The notes under the pieces are model-generated. The model did no database searches. It worked only from the letters and a program-made list of their open reading frames with translations, and was not told the DNA's origin. Made by a program: the position numbers and the translations under genes. From Gordius sp. MW1 (Eukaryota > Nematomorpha > Gordioida > Gordea > Gordiidae), in the NCBI GenBank assembly GCA_964036665.1, contig OZ038530.1, positions 8,074,501-8,138,500 of the forward strand: a DNA stretch of 64,000 bases, given 5' to 3'. Below are positions 23,096 through 35,845 of this stretch, in pieces; the first letter of the stretch is position 1; each line of letters begins with the position of its first letter.

Positions 23096-24920
23096 AAAAA
23101 GATTTAATATTTATCCCACCGCTATCAAATAATATAAGGGATCTCAGGGATTTAACAATATGTTTTGTGAATTTAGGCACAATAATTGATTATCTTAAGG
23201 ATGAATATATTCACTCCTATTTTCTTGACTTATTTTGTCAAAAATATTGCGAACTTTGGAGGCCCTTTATTGTTCAAGGTTATAAAATATAAAAGATGAT
23301 TTAGTCTTGGAATAAATAAAATATTTAATTTTAGCTATATGACCAAAAATGTTTTATTGAATAATCACCTAAAACTGCCAATAATTTTGGCATAAAAATT
23401 ATAGCTGTTCATTCTAAGATTTTTATAAAAAATATCATCATCCAATATTTGTGGCATTTATATTTTGCCTTATGAACTTTTTGATTGATAAATAGTCTCA
23501 TTTTTATATAAAGAAAATTTGTTAACATACATTCACTTCCCTTATATTTTTGGGTGTAGAAAATGGTTTATACAATGATCAATACTAGATATAGTGTTTA
23601 TGGGCTCAGAGCACAAAATTAGCAAAATGTAAAGTTTTTAGCACTAGTACAAGCAAGTTTATAACGAAGAGTATGCTCTTACAAAAAATACATAAAACTG
23701 ACAATCTTTGTGGCCTGAGATTTTTCCCTTAAAATTTATCAGTGTCCATTTTTTACACAATTATTTATTTTATATGCTTTAACTTTGTTCTCGCTTACTA
23801 GCGCTCATGATGTGCGCGAAACGAAAATTTGTTAATAATAGGGAAATATATATTATTTTGGAACTTGTTCGATTAATTCCATTATAAAAAAAGCCAAATA
23901 TATGCACTATAGCTTACACTTTTCATAATTTAGTGTCCTAAATTTTGGCATCGCTCCGCGCAGGTCATGAACTTCGCTTTAATCTATAAATTGCGAGAAA
24001 ATATTAAACCATGGTCAATACACAATTTATGGACTCAAAATAAGCACAAAATCTTATTTAATATACGTAAAAATTTTAATTCTCAGATTTTTTACCGTCA
24101 TTTGTTCATAGTTTTCCAATCATAAATAGTTAAACTTCTGGCGTTTCAATTTTTTAAGACTCCTCGGTATCCCTTACCCCAAAAATACATCCTATCCCGT
24201 GATTATGTTCTCTAGTATTAAAATATTAAATTAAAATCCATTTGCGAAATTATATGAGTACAGAAACATAAAATAAATACATGGGTTTTATTGAATTATA
24301 AGAAATTTGATTTTAAGAGCGATTACGAAAATGATAACTCAAGATATAGTGTCGCTTTCTTTTCCAAAAACGTAACACTGATAGAGCTTTTACCAAATTA
24401 AACATAATTATTGGCAAAACAAATTAAAAATTTCCCCGAATTATATGGAAAAACTCAATTATGTTACTAGGACTTTTGTTAGTGTTGTGGTGATGCAAAT
24501 TAATTTGAGATCTAATTTTAGATGATGATTAACTAATTTTGAGACTAAACAAAAATTTTCCGCCCCTAGTGCGTGTTTGAAAATATAATTTAATTTTATT
24601 TATTTTTCTACAAAATTTTATTACTAAAATAGGAGAGGAAGTTGTTGATACAACCAAATTTTAGTAATATGGGTAATTTTTTTTATAAGTGTTTAACATG
24701 CTTATTTAAACTTACATAATAATCAGTACTCGAAGTAATAACTACTTTACAAAGCGTTTTGCACGCTTTGTTCATGCATGCTTCATTTTTATACTTACTT
24801 TAATATATCTTTTCTTTATAAATTGAATGTGCTCTAAGGATGATTTTTAAAGTCTATTTTTAGATGAACATGACATAGCCAACTTCATCAAATGTAGTTA
24901 GCATTGGCAAAATCACTATA
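23096..24920. other. Non-coding AT-rich region
   Basis: No exon, RNA gene or terminal repeats recognised. Confidence 0.45.
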
Positions 24921-24939
24921 TAATTACCGCCTCTGTGTG

Positions 24940-25310
24940 TGGTCTATAAAGCCAGGCATAATGGGTTTTTTTGTTAAAAAAACAGGCCGGATTTAAACGA
25001 GCTGTAAGGTAACCAAACGGGCCTGGCTATTCATATGTCCGGCTTTGACCAACAAAAATATTTAAGTTTTTTAGCATGATTATATTCAATATTTTTAACA
25101 TATAAATAAATAATCGTTTCTTAATTTACAAAATATTTGCCTTTAAAAAGTAGCAAAATGCAAAAGGATTTTTTTCACGAAAGGTCCAGGCTGCCCGTGC
25201 TTAGCAAAAAATTAGCTGACCCGGCTCATTTAATCTTAACATGCTGAAACAGGCCCGGGCTTTTAAATTTTTCGTACTGGTGGCCAATTAAGCCTTAAAG
25301 GCCAGAGCAT
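24940..25310. mobile_element. Decayed GC-patched hAT-like fragment
   Basis: GC-rich words in an otherwise AT-rich context (AACGGGCCTGGC, GGTCCAGGCTGCCCGTGC, CAGGCCCGGGC) resemble the subterminal repeats of the hAT-like elements at 2439-3579 and 55904-57039. No reliable terminal repeats or coding sequence were found. Confidence 0.4.
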
Positions 25311-25850
25311 ATCTCTAGATCAAACAATGGCCCTGGTTGACATATACAGAAAAATGGAAAGGAGTTCTTTGCAAATAGCTTCCCTGGAAGAAAGACGACG
25401 GGCGCAATTGGGTTGCAAAATCTAAATAATTTAACTGTTAATGCCATCTCAGTACAAACATATTACTGAAGATGTTATTAAGGCTTTTTATTAAAAACCT
25501 ATTGTAGATATTGATTGTATATAAATGCAATGTAATTAAGATTTGTGACACAAAATTAACCAACCCCCCCACCTTTAGGCACTCCTACCTACGCCCCTGA
25601 TATGTATACTCTTATTAATTTTTTAAACTCGCCCCCCCCCTAGAGGCAATCCTGGCTGTGCCTCTAGTTACATAATAAAAAACACCCGTTTCAGACATTT
25701 GCTTGAGAAAACGCATATGTGTATTATCAAAAGCATATAGATGTTTTGGACACAATTTAGTCAAGTTTTTGATATAAACTACGAGATTGTATAGCATTAA
25801 AATATATAAACCCCCATTTTAAGTAGACCTTTAAACATGCGAGCAATGGG

Positions 25851-25950
25851 TAGTGATGTAAAAATCCGAGAAAAATCTCTTGGGACGAGATGAGAATTTG
25901 AAAATTTAAGTTAATCGATCCAAGATGAGATTTTGTAATCGAGACTCGGC
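25851..25950 (+). mobile_element. Left-end fragment of the TAGTG...CGAG hAT family
   Basis: TAGTGATGTAAAAATCCGAG followed by AAAAATCTCTTGGGACGAGA matches the left end of the complete element at 52108 (TAGTGATGCGGAAAAACCGA). The right end was not located. Confidence 0.55.
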
Positions 25951-26279
25951 TTTTATGTTTCTATTTTATATGATTCACATTAATTAATATCGTCGGGATT
26001 TTTTTAATATTGGAAATTTTACACACCCAAGTTATTTAATATTAAATCTATATAAGCATCGATTTAAATACTTATTAATTTAGCTTGTTTAATAAAATTT
26101 AGGTGGCCAAGGGTTTGTAAATAATAATTTATATCTACTAAATATTTTTATCCTGAGCAATAAATTAATTTTAAATTACAAACATGAGTTATGATAAAGT
26201 AATAAATATTATACAAACATCTTCAAATTTCGTAGCAATTACATCATCCTCTCTGATTGATGATATTTCAAATCGTTGA

Positions 26280-28650
26280 ATAAATAAATTCTTCTTCTTT
26301 CAGTTATTTGGTCCCACAGTCGTGAAGTTTGTTTTAAAAAGTTTTTCCATCTTGACCGGATGAGTGCTATGTCTTGACTACTTGCCCTTTCCACGTGACA
26401 CGGGGTCATCCTCTTTCTCTCTTACCTGGTACCTCCATGTCCAGTACTTTTCGATTTACGCCATTCGCCTCCCTTCTTAATATTAGCCCATACCACCTTA
26501 GCCGATTTTTGTTAATCATGTCCGCCATAGGTTAAATACCCATTTTTGTTATGAAAGTCATTCGTCATATGTTGAGCTTAGTATACTTCAAGCTCACCGT
26601 ATCATTGTCATCTCTGTGGCTTGTAACACTTTTTCTTCAGTGGTGTTTAATGCCCATGTTACACTTCCATAGAGTAACACCGGTCTTACGATGGATTTGT
26701 AAGCTTTGCTTCTCAACCATTATGGCATATTCTTGTAGCACATTACACCTGATATACTTCCCCATTTAAGCCATCCTTTTTAGATGCGGGCATTGACTTC
26801 AGTTGCGCAACCTCCCTCTTGATGTAGCATCGAGCCGAGGTATGTAAGCCTGTATACTTTTGGATGTTATAGATGGACATCCAGCGATGGGTTCCATGTG
26901 TACGTTTTTCGATCGTTGACCTTTACACCATATCCAGCTAAGCGGTTTGACCACTTTTCGGCTTCTTCAAACATTTTCTCCTTTGTCCCTCACAAAAGGG
27001 TGAACATGGTCGCGACTCATTCTTCACATAGTAATGCTTCCATAGGTATTCCATGTGGGTCATTAACCTTTTCTTTTTGCATCTTGTTCATTTGTGTGCT
27101 AACTTCATCCTCCTGAAAGAGTTCGGCCATACATATGTTTGGCTCTATTGGGATAGAATTTTTGTCATATGCAATATTTACAAGTTTTTTCAAAATATCC
27201 TTTCCACCTTTCCTTCACTTCTTTTGGCTTGAATAAGGTTTGACCATTCTCTTTTTGACTATTTTAAGAACTCCGAATTTGTCACTTTTCTTCTTCTTTT
27301 ATCTTGGCTAATTTGTACATAAGCCTATCGCCCCCTTTATGGTCCAGTTTGTTTGCCATCTCCGTGTACGCGGCATTCTTCGCTATTGCAACGGCCTTTT
27401 TCGCGGCTCTCTTTGTCTCCCTATACTTGATAATCCTCCAACTTTTTGATTTATGCCATCGTTATAGATCTAACAGATTGAACCCACCACCATAGTTCTC
27501 TATTCATAGCTTTGCCTCCTTTGGTCTGTCCTAGAACTCTAATCGCTGTTTCGTTTATGTTCTTGCAATCGTCGTCTACGTCCCTTTGCAACTTCCTTGC
27601 ACTTAAGAGTGAGGAGGCTTTTTGATGGTATTTTAATTTCGTCGACGTATCTTTAGCCTTTCGTATCAAATTTAAGGTTCATATATCTTTCTTCTTTCGG
27701 GAAATTCTCTTCTATCAAGCATAACAAGGGGACGATTGCCTAGCGATTTCTTCTCCCGGTATTACTTTGCAATCCTCTTGATACTCCATAAGCTATTTCG
27801 TCGTATAAGCAAATAGTCAATTTGACTAAAATGCTTCCCACTTTTATAGGTCACAATATGGTCTTCGCGTTTTTGGAAATAGGTGTTAACGATCGCCATG
27901 TCATATGCTCGGGATACTTGGAGAAGTTTTTCCCCTTCTTTGTTCTTCAGACCATGCCCATAGCCTCCATGATTGCGTTCATACCCAAGGCAATTATTCC
28001 CTAGGTGAGTTAAAATCTGCCCCAATTTTTAGTCCTTAAATTTCCCTTTCCAATGATCTCTGTTCCATAAAGAAGCCTACGCACACATAACGGTTAAGAA
28101 GCCCCCTTGATCTGCAATCTTCACCCACTTTAGCCTGTCGGAACAACGCTTGACTTACACCACCTTTTCCTTAAACGATTAGCTTAGAACGATACCGATC
28201 CCGTTTCTACCATTTGGTTACTAATCTAGAATAAATTGTATACCTCTCCTAACTCCCGAGCTTTGATTCCGTTCCATTTCGTCTCTTGCAGGCAGGCGAT
28301 GTGTACCTTTATTCATTTTAGCATTTGTCTCGATGCTCTCTCCCGTCAATGTTCTCACATTCCAGCACGTTATTCGCATTCCTTGCAGAATTAATTTCCT
28401 TACCCGCCTTTGTTGTGAGTTGGGCAGTAACCCTAGTGTATTATCCACATTGCACGGGCGGGGTATGGAGTGTGCATCGTTTGTGAAGGACGCCCTAGCT
28501 TTCTGTTGTAAAATTTTGTTTTATCATGATTTTGGAGTTGGCTTTTATTGCCGGTTTCCGACCAGATGCCAACCTCCTCTTTTTGCCCACAGATTTGGGA
28601 CCGTCGTAGGTAGCGTGAAAATAAGGCAAAAATGGCTAAAGATTTTTTGA
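26280..28650 (-). mobile_element. Non-LTR retrotransposon remnant (apurinic endonuclease type)
   Basis: Read on the minus strand, the 28025-27762 frame gives LGYERNHGGYGHGLKNKEGE, AYDMAIVNTYFQKREDHIVTY and SQIDYLLIRR, the middle and end of an exonuclease/endonuclease/phosphatase-type LINE endonuclease. Nearer the 3' end (26900-26280) the sequence is the reverse complement of the reverse transcriptase tail at 38280-39050, including the shared CCACAGTCGTG block near 26313 and a terminal TTCTTCTTCTTTCAGTTATTTG. The element therefore lies 5' to 3' from about 28650 to 26280, with many frameshifts. The family is RTE-like by endonuclease wording; clade not certain. Confidence 0.75.
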
Positions 28651-29424
28651 GAAGCCCAGCGATTTCTGAACTTGCTGGACGATTGATTTCGGGAGCATCT
28701 TTTATAATTTAAAAAATCCATAATTGATACAGTCATGAGTCTGCCAATATTAATTATTAATTATGGCACATTTCCGAAACTATCAAGTACAAATCACATT
28801 ATGCATTTGTTTTGTCAGTTTTACGTTAACTTTTACATTATAATGGTAGGTTTGGCAGGTGCATTCCAACCTATTAAGTTTTGAGTAAATGTTACGATTT
28901 TGCAAAACATTAATGCATATGAGCCTAAGCTTTATTAGTAAATAATATTTTAAAGCGAAATTGATTTAATAACGGCATAAGTAAATATTTTGAGACATAA
29001 TATGATATGGTTTTACACTATAATATATTCGTTTTTGAATGTTAAAGTATTTGTTTTGAAATTATGTAAGTGCAATTTTTTAATAGTACCAATCAAAGAC
29101 CGGGCCTGGCAGAGCAACTCTTAAATTTTAATTTTCGGGCGGGTTTGGGCGGGCACGCTGATAAGATTCGGGCAATTCGGGCATAATTAAATTAAAAACA
29201 TAATATATACTCGGGCCTTTGGCCTTCATGGGAAGGGGGAGGGGGGAATGGGAGGAGGGGAAGGGAAGGGGGGAGGGAGGTGCACGAGGGAAGGGGTAAC
29301 GAAGCTCATTTATACTCCGTATAAACGTAGTATATTTGTTATGCAATTTATGGGCGAAAGGTGGGAAGGGGCGAGAATGCCTATAGGGGGGTATTAAATG
29401 CAAAATGATTAGTTAATTATTTAA
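28651..29424. other. Non-coding region with a GGGCGGG patch
   Basis: 29099-29190 holds GACCGGGCCTGGCAGAGC and CGGGCGGGTTTGGGCGGGC, like the hAT subterminal repeats. 29210-29300 is a G-rich stretch (GGAGGGGAAGGGAAGGGGGG). It has a C-rich reverse-complement counterpart at 59280-59345; both lie next to the word GCCTATAGGGGGGTATTA. This pair looks like another end of the composite repeat family. Confidence 0.45.
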
Positions 29425-30300
29425 TTTTCCATTTAATTAAAAAAAATTTGTCCTTTCTGGGATTCGAACCCGGACGGACAACAAAAAGCGAGCCCATAAA
29501 CTGCATTTTTAATTTTTTGAATAAATTGAATTAAAGCAATCTGAAAATTTCAATGGATCCCTTTTTTACTGGTCAGTAGCCAGCAAACGGCCAAATAGCC
29601 TATATTTAAAATATAGAAGAAAAAAAATTTGATACACTTTAGCCAATGGTCATTTTTTTCATTGGTCAGTAGCCAGAAAGATATAAATACATGATAGACG
29701 GAAAAAAACGAGAAAAAAAAATTTTAAATCACAATTTGGCCAATGGTCATTTTTTTCACGGGTCAGTAGCCAGGACACGTCAAAAAGGATATATATACAT
29801 AAGATAAAAAAAAAAGTTCGATTCACACTTTGGCCAATGGTAATTTTTTCCATTGGTCAGTAGCCAGGACACGGTCAAAAAGGATATATCAGTAGAGGCA
29901 TAGGTCTTTTTAGGCAAGGGCATAGGGTACTTATCAATGTTAACCTAATGTACCAATTCAAAAACGAGAAAAAAAAATTCGATTCACAATTTGGCCAATG
30001 GTCATTTTTTTCATTGGTCAGTAGCCAGCCGACGGCCAAAAAGTCATATTATTAATGGTATTAACAAGAACAATATATTAATTTAATTTAAAAAAATAAA
30101 AAAAAATTTGCCCTCTCCGGGTATCGAACCAGCAATTAAGAACGTTGGACGGACAACGGACGGACGGACAACAAAAAGCGAGCCCATAAATTGCATAGCA
30201 ATTAATAAAAACTTCTCGAGAGCTTTTTTTGAAAAAGTTTTACAAATAAAGCTTGAAAAACGTTTTAATCGGACTAATATTTACCTTTAATAAATGATTT
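29425..30300 (-). repeat. Composite tRNA-like / hairpin repeat, array 1
   Basis: The array starts with a B-box-like word on the minus strand (GGGATTCGAACCCGG at 29459, also TATCGAACC at 30121). It then has four tandem units of about 100-110 bases containing TTGGCCAATGGTCATTTTTT and CATTGGTCAGTAGCCAG. CCAATG and CATTGG in each unit can pair around an A/T loop. The end GCGAGCCCATAAA.TGCATAG at 29498 and 30178 recurs elsewhere. No protein is encoded. Confidence 0.75.
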
Positions 30301-30859
30301 TCCAAAAAGTTGTCATTTTAATAATTATGTTCCAAAAAGGTGCAATTAAATATGATTTAGTATATCATAATAACCTTATTTGAGTAATAGAATCATCTAG
30401 AGATGGAGAATTATTGATTTTTAAATTTTTAAAAAGCTCCTCCATAAAATAATTATCCCACTTTCTATAAAATGTATAAAATTTTCAGAATATCATTTTG
30501 CATCCAATAATTACAATAATTTGGTTTGTTTGCTTTGTGTGATAAAACTAAAGCCAATAATTGAGTTTGGTATTAAATGATTCCATAAGAAGATAAATTG
30601 CATAGCAATTAATAATTATTAAAGGGGGCTAACTGCTTCCCCTCCCTCCCTCAATATATGCACAGCTACAAGGCATCTTAAGAGCGCGGTTAACACAGCT
30701 TGTCAGAGAGATGCTCCGCCCCCTTTTGTCAAGCGCAGGCTTGGCGTGTGCCCGTTTTCCTAACATAATTAAAAGTTTAGGTTTGATCAAATTACTTCAC
30801 GTCAAGGACTAAGTATAATTGCAAAATGTAAATTTAAATTAATTTTAAACGTTTGAGCG

Positions 30860-31560
30860 CATAGGCGTAGCCAAAATTGCCTTATGGGAGGGGGGAGGTT
30901 TTCTAATAAAATAGTCACATTAAATATAACAAATTAATATATGGAGTAATTTTAGGATATAGCGAGTTCAATTATTCTTCAATCGAACCCCCCCCCCCCC
31001 CCCCTTCTTAAAAAACGAAATGTTAGTGCCCAGGTTTATTTAAATTAATAGGTGTTCAGAACATACGGAATATCCTAGTTAACCTGGGCGTAGCCAGCAT
31101 TGGAATTAGAGGGGCGCAGTAATGATTTATGGAGGGGCGAATTGATAATTTTTGAAATGTTAGCCCTCCCTCTACGCCCATGCTAGTTAAACTTATGGAA
31201 ACCAAATCAAATCTTGAGAAATTAGGGTTGAAATTAATTAAGGACGTTAGCAGCAATCAAAATTAGATTAAATTGAATTGAACCAATCTGATGGAGAGGG
31301 TACCATTTACTCCATAAGGTCAATTAAGAAAGTTTTTTTGTCAAAATATTTTTTACCTAAAAATAGTCATTTAAGCATGGGTATAACATTTTAAATTAAG
31401 TTAACATCAAGTGCAGAGGATGATTTAATTGAGAGTGAATTGCTTAAACAGATAAAATAGTGACATTAAATATAACAAATAACTCTTGAATCAAACCCCC
31501 CCCCCCCCCCCCCCCTTGTTAAAAAACCAAATGTTAGTGCGAAGGTTTATTTAAATTAAT
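30860..31560. repeat. Duplicated segment with long C homopolymers
   Basis: 30895-31060 and 31440-31565 are two related direct copies. Both contain AAATAGT.ACATTAAATATAA, a run of 17 or more C residues, then AAATGTTAGTGC and GGTTTATTTAAATTAAT. Between them lies a GGCGTAGCCAGCATTGGA segment, with CTACGCCCATGC about 75 bases later in inverse orientation, suggesting a small inverted-repeat element. Confidence 0.55.
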
Positions 31561-31589
31561 TTTTAAAATATAACAATTAGAAAAATTTA

Positions 31590-33030
31590 CTACATTTTGG
31601 CCAATGGTCATTTTTTCATTGGTCAGTAGCCAGGAAAGGTCAAAAAGGATATATATACATAAGAGACGAAAAAAAAAATTTCGATTCACATTTTGGCCAT
31701 TGGTCATTTCTTTCATTGGTCAGTAGCCAGGACACTGTCAAAAAGGATAGAAATACATAAGAGACGAAAAAAAGGGAAAAAAAAATTTTGATTCACAATT
31801 TGGCCAATGGTCATTTTTTTATTGGTCAGCAGCCAGCGAACGGCCAAAAAGTCATATTGTCCATTAAAAAAAACATTTTTTTCATTGGTCAGCAGCCAGG
31901 ACACGGTCAATAATATTATCAATGGTATTAACAAGAACAATATAATAATTTAATTAAAAATAAGCCTTTGGGGGGGGGGGGGCACAGGGACCCATATCAG
32001 TAGTGGTATGAGCCCTTGTAGGGGGGCATAGGTAATTATCAATGTTAACCTAATATAGCAATTAAAAAACGAAATTTTTTTTTTGATTTATACTTTGGCC
32101 AATGGTCATTTTTTTCATTGGTCAGTAGCCAGGACACGATCAAAAAGGATATAAATTCATAAGAGACGAAAAATTCAGATTTATACTTTGGCCAATGGTC
32201 ATTTTTTTCATTGGTCAGTAGCCAGGACACGGTAAAAAAGTCATATAATTAATAATATTAACAAGAACAATAAATTACTTTAAAAAAAATAAAAAAAATT
32301 GCCCTCTCCGGGATTCTAACCAGCAATTAAGAATTAGCCCTCGCCGGGATTCGAACCCACATCAGTAGAGGCATAGGCTTTAGGAGGGGGGGGGGACACA
32401 GGGACCCATATCAGTAAAGGCATAGGCCCTTCTACGAGAGGGCATAGGGTAATTATCAATGTTAACCTAATATACTAATTCAAAAAAGAAAAAAAAATTC
32501 GAATCACAATTTGGCCAATGGTCATTTTTTTCATTGGTCAATAGCCAGGACACGGTAAAAAGTCATATTATTAATGGTATTAACAAAAACAATATATTAA
32601 TTTAATTAAAAAAAAAATTTGCCCTCTTATCGAACCAGCAATTATGAATTTGCCCTCGCCGGGATTCGAACCCACAACACCAGTAGAGGCATGAGCTTTT
32701 GTAGGGGGGGGGGCACAGAGACCCATATCAGTAGAGGCATAGGCCCTTGTAGGGGGTGGGTATAGGGTAATTATCAATGTTAACCTAATATACCAATTCA
32801 AATAACGCAAAAAAAAATTTCGCTTCACAAATTGGCCAATAGTCATTTTTTCATTGGTCAGTAGTTAGGACACGGTCAAAAAGTCAAATTATCAATGGTA
32901 TTAACAAGAACAATATATTAATTTTATTTAAAAAAAATTGCCCTCTCCGGGTATCGAACCAACAATTTAGAACGTTGGACAATGGACGGACAACGGACGG
33001 ACGGACAACAAAAAGCAAGCCCATAATTTT
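31590..33030 (-). repeat. Composite tRNA-like / hairpin repeat, array 2
   Basis: The same repeat as 29425-30300: hairpin units near 31601, 31695, 31800, 32098, 32198, 32512 and 32836. B-box words occur at 32346 and 32659 (GGGATTCGAACCCACA), and the TAACCTAATATA..AATTCAAA linker recurs with AGTAGAGGCATAGG. It ends with the AGCAAGCCCATAA terminus near 33017. Poly-G runs at 31971 and 32386 are embedded. Confidence 0.75.
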
Positions 33031-34560
33031 TTTTTAATTTAAAATCTTTATTAGGTAAAATCATGAAAAATATAAAACACGATCAATGAATAAATAAAAA
33101 GCGTGACTACTCTTCATCGAGGGCCAGAGGTGTCGGAATAGGCCTTATAATTGTATTTGGTTATTAAAATTCTTAATTTTTGGCCCAAAAGAAAACTTGC
33201 TGAGTATTTTCCTTCGGGAGATTTCTTTCCTATCAATTTAAGGAAGGCTAATGCCTGTTTACCAAAAGCGGCTGAACAGGAAGCCACGACAGGGATAAAA
33301 ATTTTAGAAGGAATTATATCACGGTATCTATGAGTTTTGCGTGCTTCCGCAAGAGCTAATGGGTCAGGGTTATTGTTAGAGGGTGCAAATACGTCGATGC
33401 AGGTAAAGTCCCAAGGTAGGAACTCACCATCCCATGGAATTGTGGATGTTCCATCGGGGCCTCAAGAGTGGGTTCTGATGGTTCGAGAATAGAAGGGAAG
33501 CCGGCTTTTAGTAAAGCGGTTTGAATCAAAAGGTCTTTTGATGGCGAAGGAAACGGAATTTGTTAAGTTTACAATGTAAGGGGTGATGGGCCCAAATATC
33601 AATTTGTTTCTTACAATTTTTACAAGTCAATTGCTTGCAAATTGGGATCCCCAGTCTCAAGGCGATCGCGTAAGTAACTTCGGGGTTTGAGAGTAAGAGC
33701 CCAGAGAACTTGCTTGGAATGCATTCCAGCCATTCGTGACCAGAGTCAGTCGTAAGTGACCTGAGATTGAAATTCTATACGGCGTCACAACTCGAAAGTA
33801 GGTAAGCGACGGAGCGTGACACTATACTGGCATCCCAATCTCGTTGTTTGACTGAATTTGGAATAATGGTTTCTGGCATTACATAGCCATGATGTTAAAG
33901 CTGTTTGCGTTAAAAAATCTTCCGTTTGGGTGGTCAATTTAAAAACGAGATCTTTAACTAGATTGTAAGACGAGAGAAAGGCTACTAAGCTAATGGTCAA
34001 AGGGGACCTTATTCCTTATCCTCCAAATTTAGTTGGAAGAGTGGCTTGTAACCAGCTAGTATCATTAAAAGATAAGTTTAACATTTTTTCTAGGAGATTT
34101 TTAATAGTGGATTCGTATAATTTAAGAATATATGTGTGTAAAAAAGCAGCAGCTGATCTAAAATAATGCTGAATCTTGGAAATATTAAAAAAGTTTTTTT
34201 ATCATAAAAAAGCGTGATGTATTGGTAACAATTTTAAAAGTTCCATTTTTGAGCCAAAAAAAGCTAAATGTTTATTTAAAGTCCTGCAAGCACGGATTCG
34301 CCTATGGGTGAACCAAGCATAGAAAGTTTTTCCTTAGCTACGGTGGAATAAGGTTTAAAAATCGAATATTAGTCGCAAGCAGGTGGTTGTAAAATTTCGC
34401 ATTTGGCATCGTTGCGATAAATTAAAAGGAACACAATAGTCTTTAATGATGGTGATGGCTTTGGCGACCTGATCATAGCTGCCCGCCAAAGTCGCATCAT
34501 CTAGGTACTTAGGAATAGTTTTTATTATTCAAAAATGATCACATGTCTTATAAAACGCGG
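33031..34560 (-). pseudogene. Non-LTR retroelement Pol C-terminal remnant
   Basis: Translating the minus strand from about 33480 to 33150 gives IPWDGEFLPWDFTCIDVFAP, LAEARKTHRYRDIIPSKIFI and AAFGKQALAFLKLIGKK. This corresponds to the C-terminal part of a Pol-like protein also present at 42718-43600 (DFTTVDIFAP, IFIPVVATT, ALALLKQIGK). The upstream part to about 34560 is diverged; a 71-residue frame at 34000-33785 is probably an internal piece. Frames are broken throughout. I recognise the family as a reverse-transcriptase-associated protein of invertebrate genomes but cannot fix its clade. Confidence 0.5.
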
Positions 34561-34696
34561 TACAATACATTACAATAATAATACTACATTTGTCCCCCTT
34601 TCATTGACAGACATTACATTTCCTCGATTAATCTAAGCGGTGCCCTGCGTTATCTGCTTTCTTTTTTCTGCGGTATTTGAATCTCTTCTGGGATAT

Positions 34697-35845
34697 TCAA
34701 AACGTCCTGCGATGAGCTTTCTTCATTATGACCAATTCTTTGGATTTTCCTGTGCTATTTCTAACGTTTTCTTCACCCTGCTCATTCACAATAATTGGGT
34801 CTTGGACTTGGTCACCCTCTTCTTCCACAATACATGGGTCTTGAACTTGTATATCCTGATTGTCTTGATACGAATCAGCAAATGAATGAAATTTATTGGC
34901 TTTGTTTCGTTGATCTAAATGATTTTTTGTTACTTTGTTATAATCAGAAAATGTGTCTTCTTGATATTTATAAGATTCATTCATCATATGATTTGAAGGT
35001 TGCACAGTTGAACATGCTTCTGATATATGGTTTAATATATGTTGATTTTGAAAAACAGATGATTGAGAGCATACATGATCAAACATATTAGAAGATTGCA
35101 GGCCTGCATTATTGTTTAACATGTGTGTCATATGGGATTCAGATCCCTGCACATTTATATTATGCCTATTTTGATTAGCTGACTCTAAATTAGACTCATC
35201 AGGATCTTCAAAAACCTCATCCTGATATCTAAATATGTCATTTATGACATAATACCGCTTTTGATGTCCTAAAACAAAAGTTTGATTAAAACGACGCATA
35301 GGCCCGCCGTTATTAGAGATTTCACCAGAAACTTGTAGAACAATCCCATCACTGACTGTTGGATGACTATCTACTTTACGGATTTTAGTACGACAATCGG
35401 CAAACTTTAACGATTGAATTTTTTTATATATAGCCTTTTGCTCTATAACAATTTCATCGTCATCTTTGCCTATCCCACCATGCACAAAAGAGGAATTTTC
35501 GGTATAAAATCTAAATAAAAGTTCTGGGGCTTTGCTTAAAGTTGTATAATATTGTTTAACAAATTCCGATCCGACACATTGTGGATTAGGTTGATCTTCA
35601 TTAGTTAGATGAACTGGATTGCTATTGATTTCTCCGTGACTGTTATCAAAAATTTCTGCAAATTCTTTAATTAAATTATTTAACTTGCTACGAATTGTGT
35701 TGACCTCCTTGTAGACTTTTTTAATTCTTACACATTTCGGAATCTCCAAACCGAATTCTAAAATCCAAGGTAACCCAAACAACGGTACATCCATGCTTTT
35801 AGTGATATTTGCAGGTAAATTCTTAACTTTTTCTCCAACCTCCAC
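34697..35845 (-). CDS. Chimeric gypsy Pol / G3BP-type NTF2-domain open reading frame
   Basis: This unbroken 382-codon frame has two parts. Residues 1-80 resemble the gypsy segment between protease and reverse transcriptase (VPLFGLPWILEFGLEIP, LIKEFAEIFDNSHGEI). From about residue 83 it becomes the N-terminus of a G3BP/Rasputin protein: NPQCVGSEFVKQYYTTLSKA, APELLFRFYTENSSFVHGG, KIRKVDSHPTVSDGIVLQVS, RRFNQTFVLG and YYVINDIFRYQDEVF. The NTF2-like dimer domain is about 91-212. A Ser/Asn/His/Gln-rich tail with an acidic stretch (VEEEGDQVQDP) follows and stops before any RRM. G3BP acts in stress granules and RNA binding. There are no introns in the NTF2 part, implying a cDNA origin. The frame opens without an ATG (first codon GTG). 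Whether it is expressed is unknown; it could be a captured host gene or a retrocopy inserted into an old element. Confidence 0.8.
   Translation of the reverse strand: MEVGEKVKNLPANITKSMDVPLFGLPWILEFGLEIPKCVRIKKVYKEVNTIRSKLNNLIKEFAEIFDNSHGEINSNPVHLTNEDQPNPQCVGSEFVKQYYTTLSKAPELLFRFYTENSSFVHGGIGKDDDEIVIEQKAIYKKIQSLKFADCRTKIRKVDSHPTVSDGIVLQVSGEISNNGGPMRRFNQTFVLGHQKRYYVINDIFRYQDEVFEDPDESNLESANQNRHNINVQGSESHMTHMLNNNAGLQSSNMFDHVCSQSSVFQNQHILNHISEACSTVQPSNHMMNESYKYQEDTFSDYNKVTKNHLDQRNKANKFHSFADSYQDNQDIQVQDPCIVEEEGDQVQDPIIVNEQGEENVRNSTGKSKELVIMKKAHRRTF

Noticed and set aside
29640..32240. CRISPR-like regularly spaced repeat
   Set aside because: Units are tandem with diverging repeats, not unique spacers; the genome is clearly eukaryotic.
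29460..33000. Possible tRNA genes at the GGATTCGAACC words
   Set aside because: Only the T-arm/B-box part is present; no acceptor stem, D arm or anticodon arm can be folded around it.
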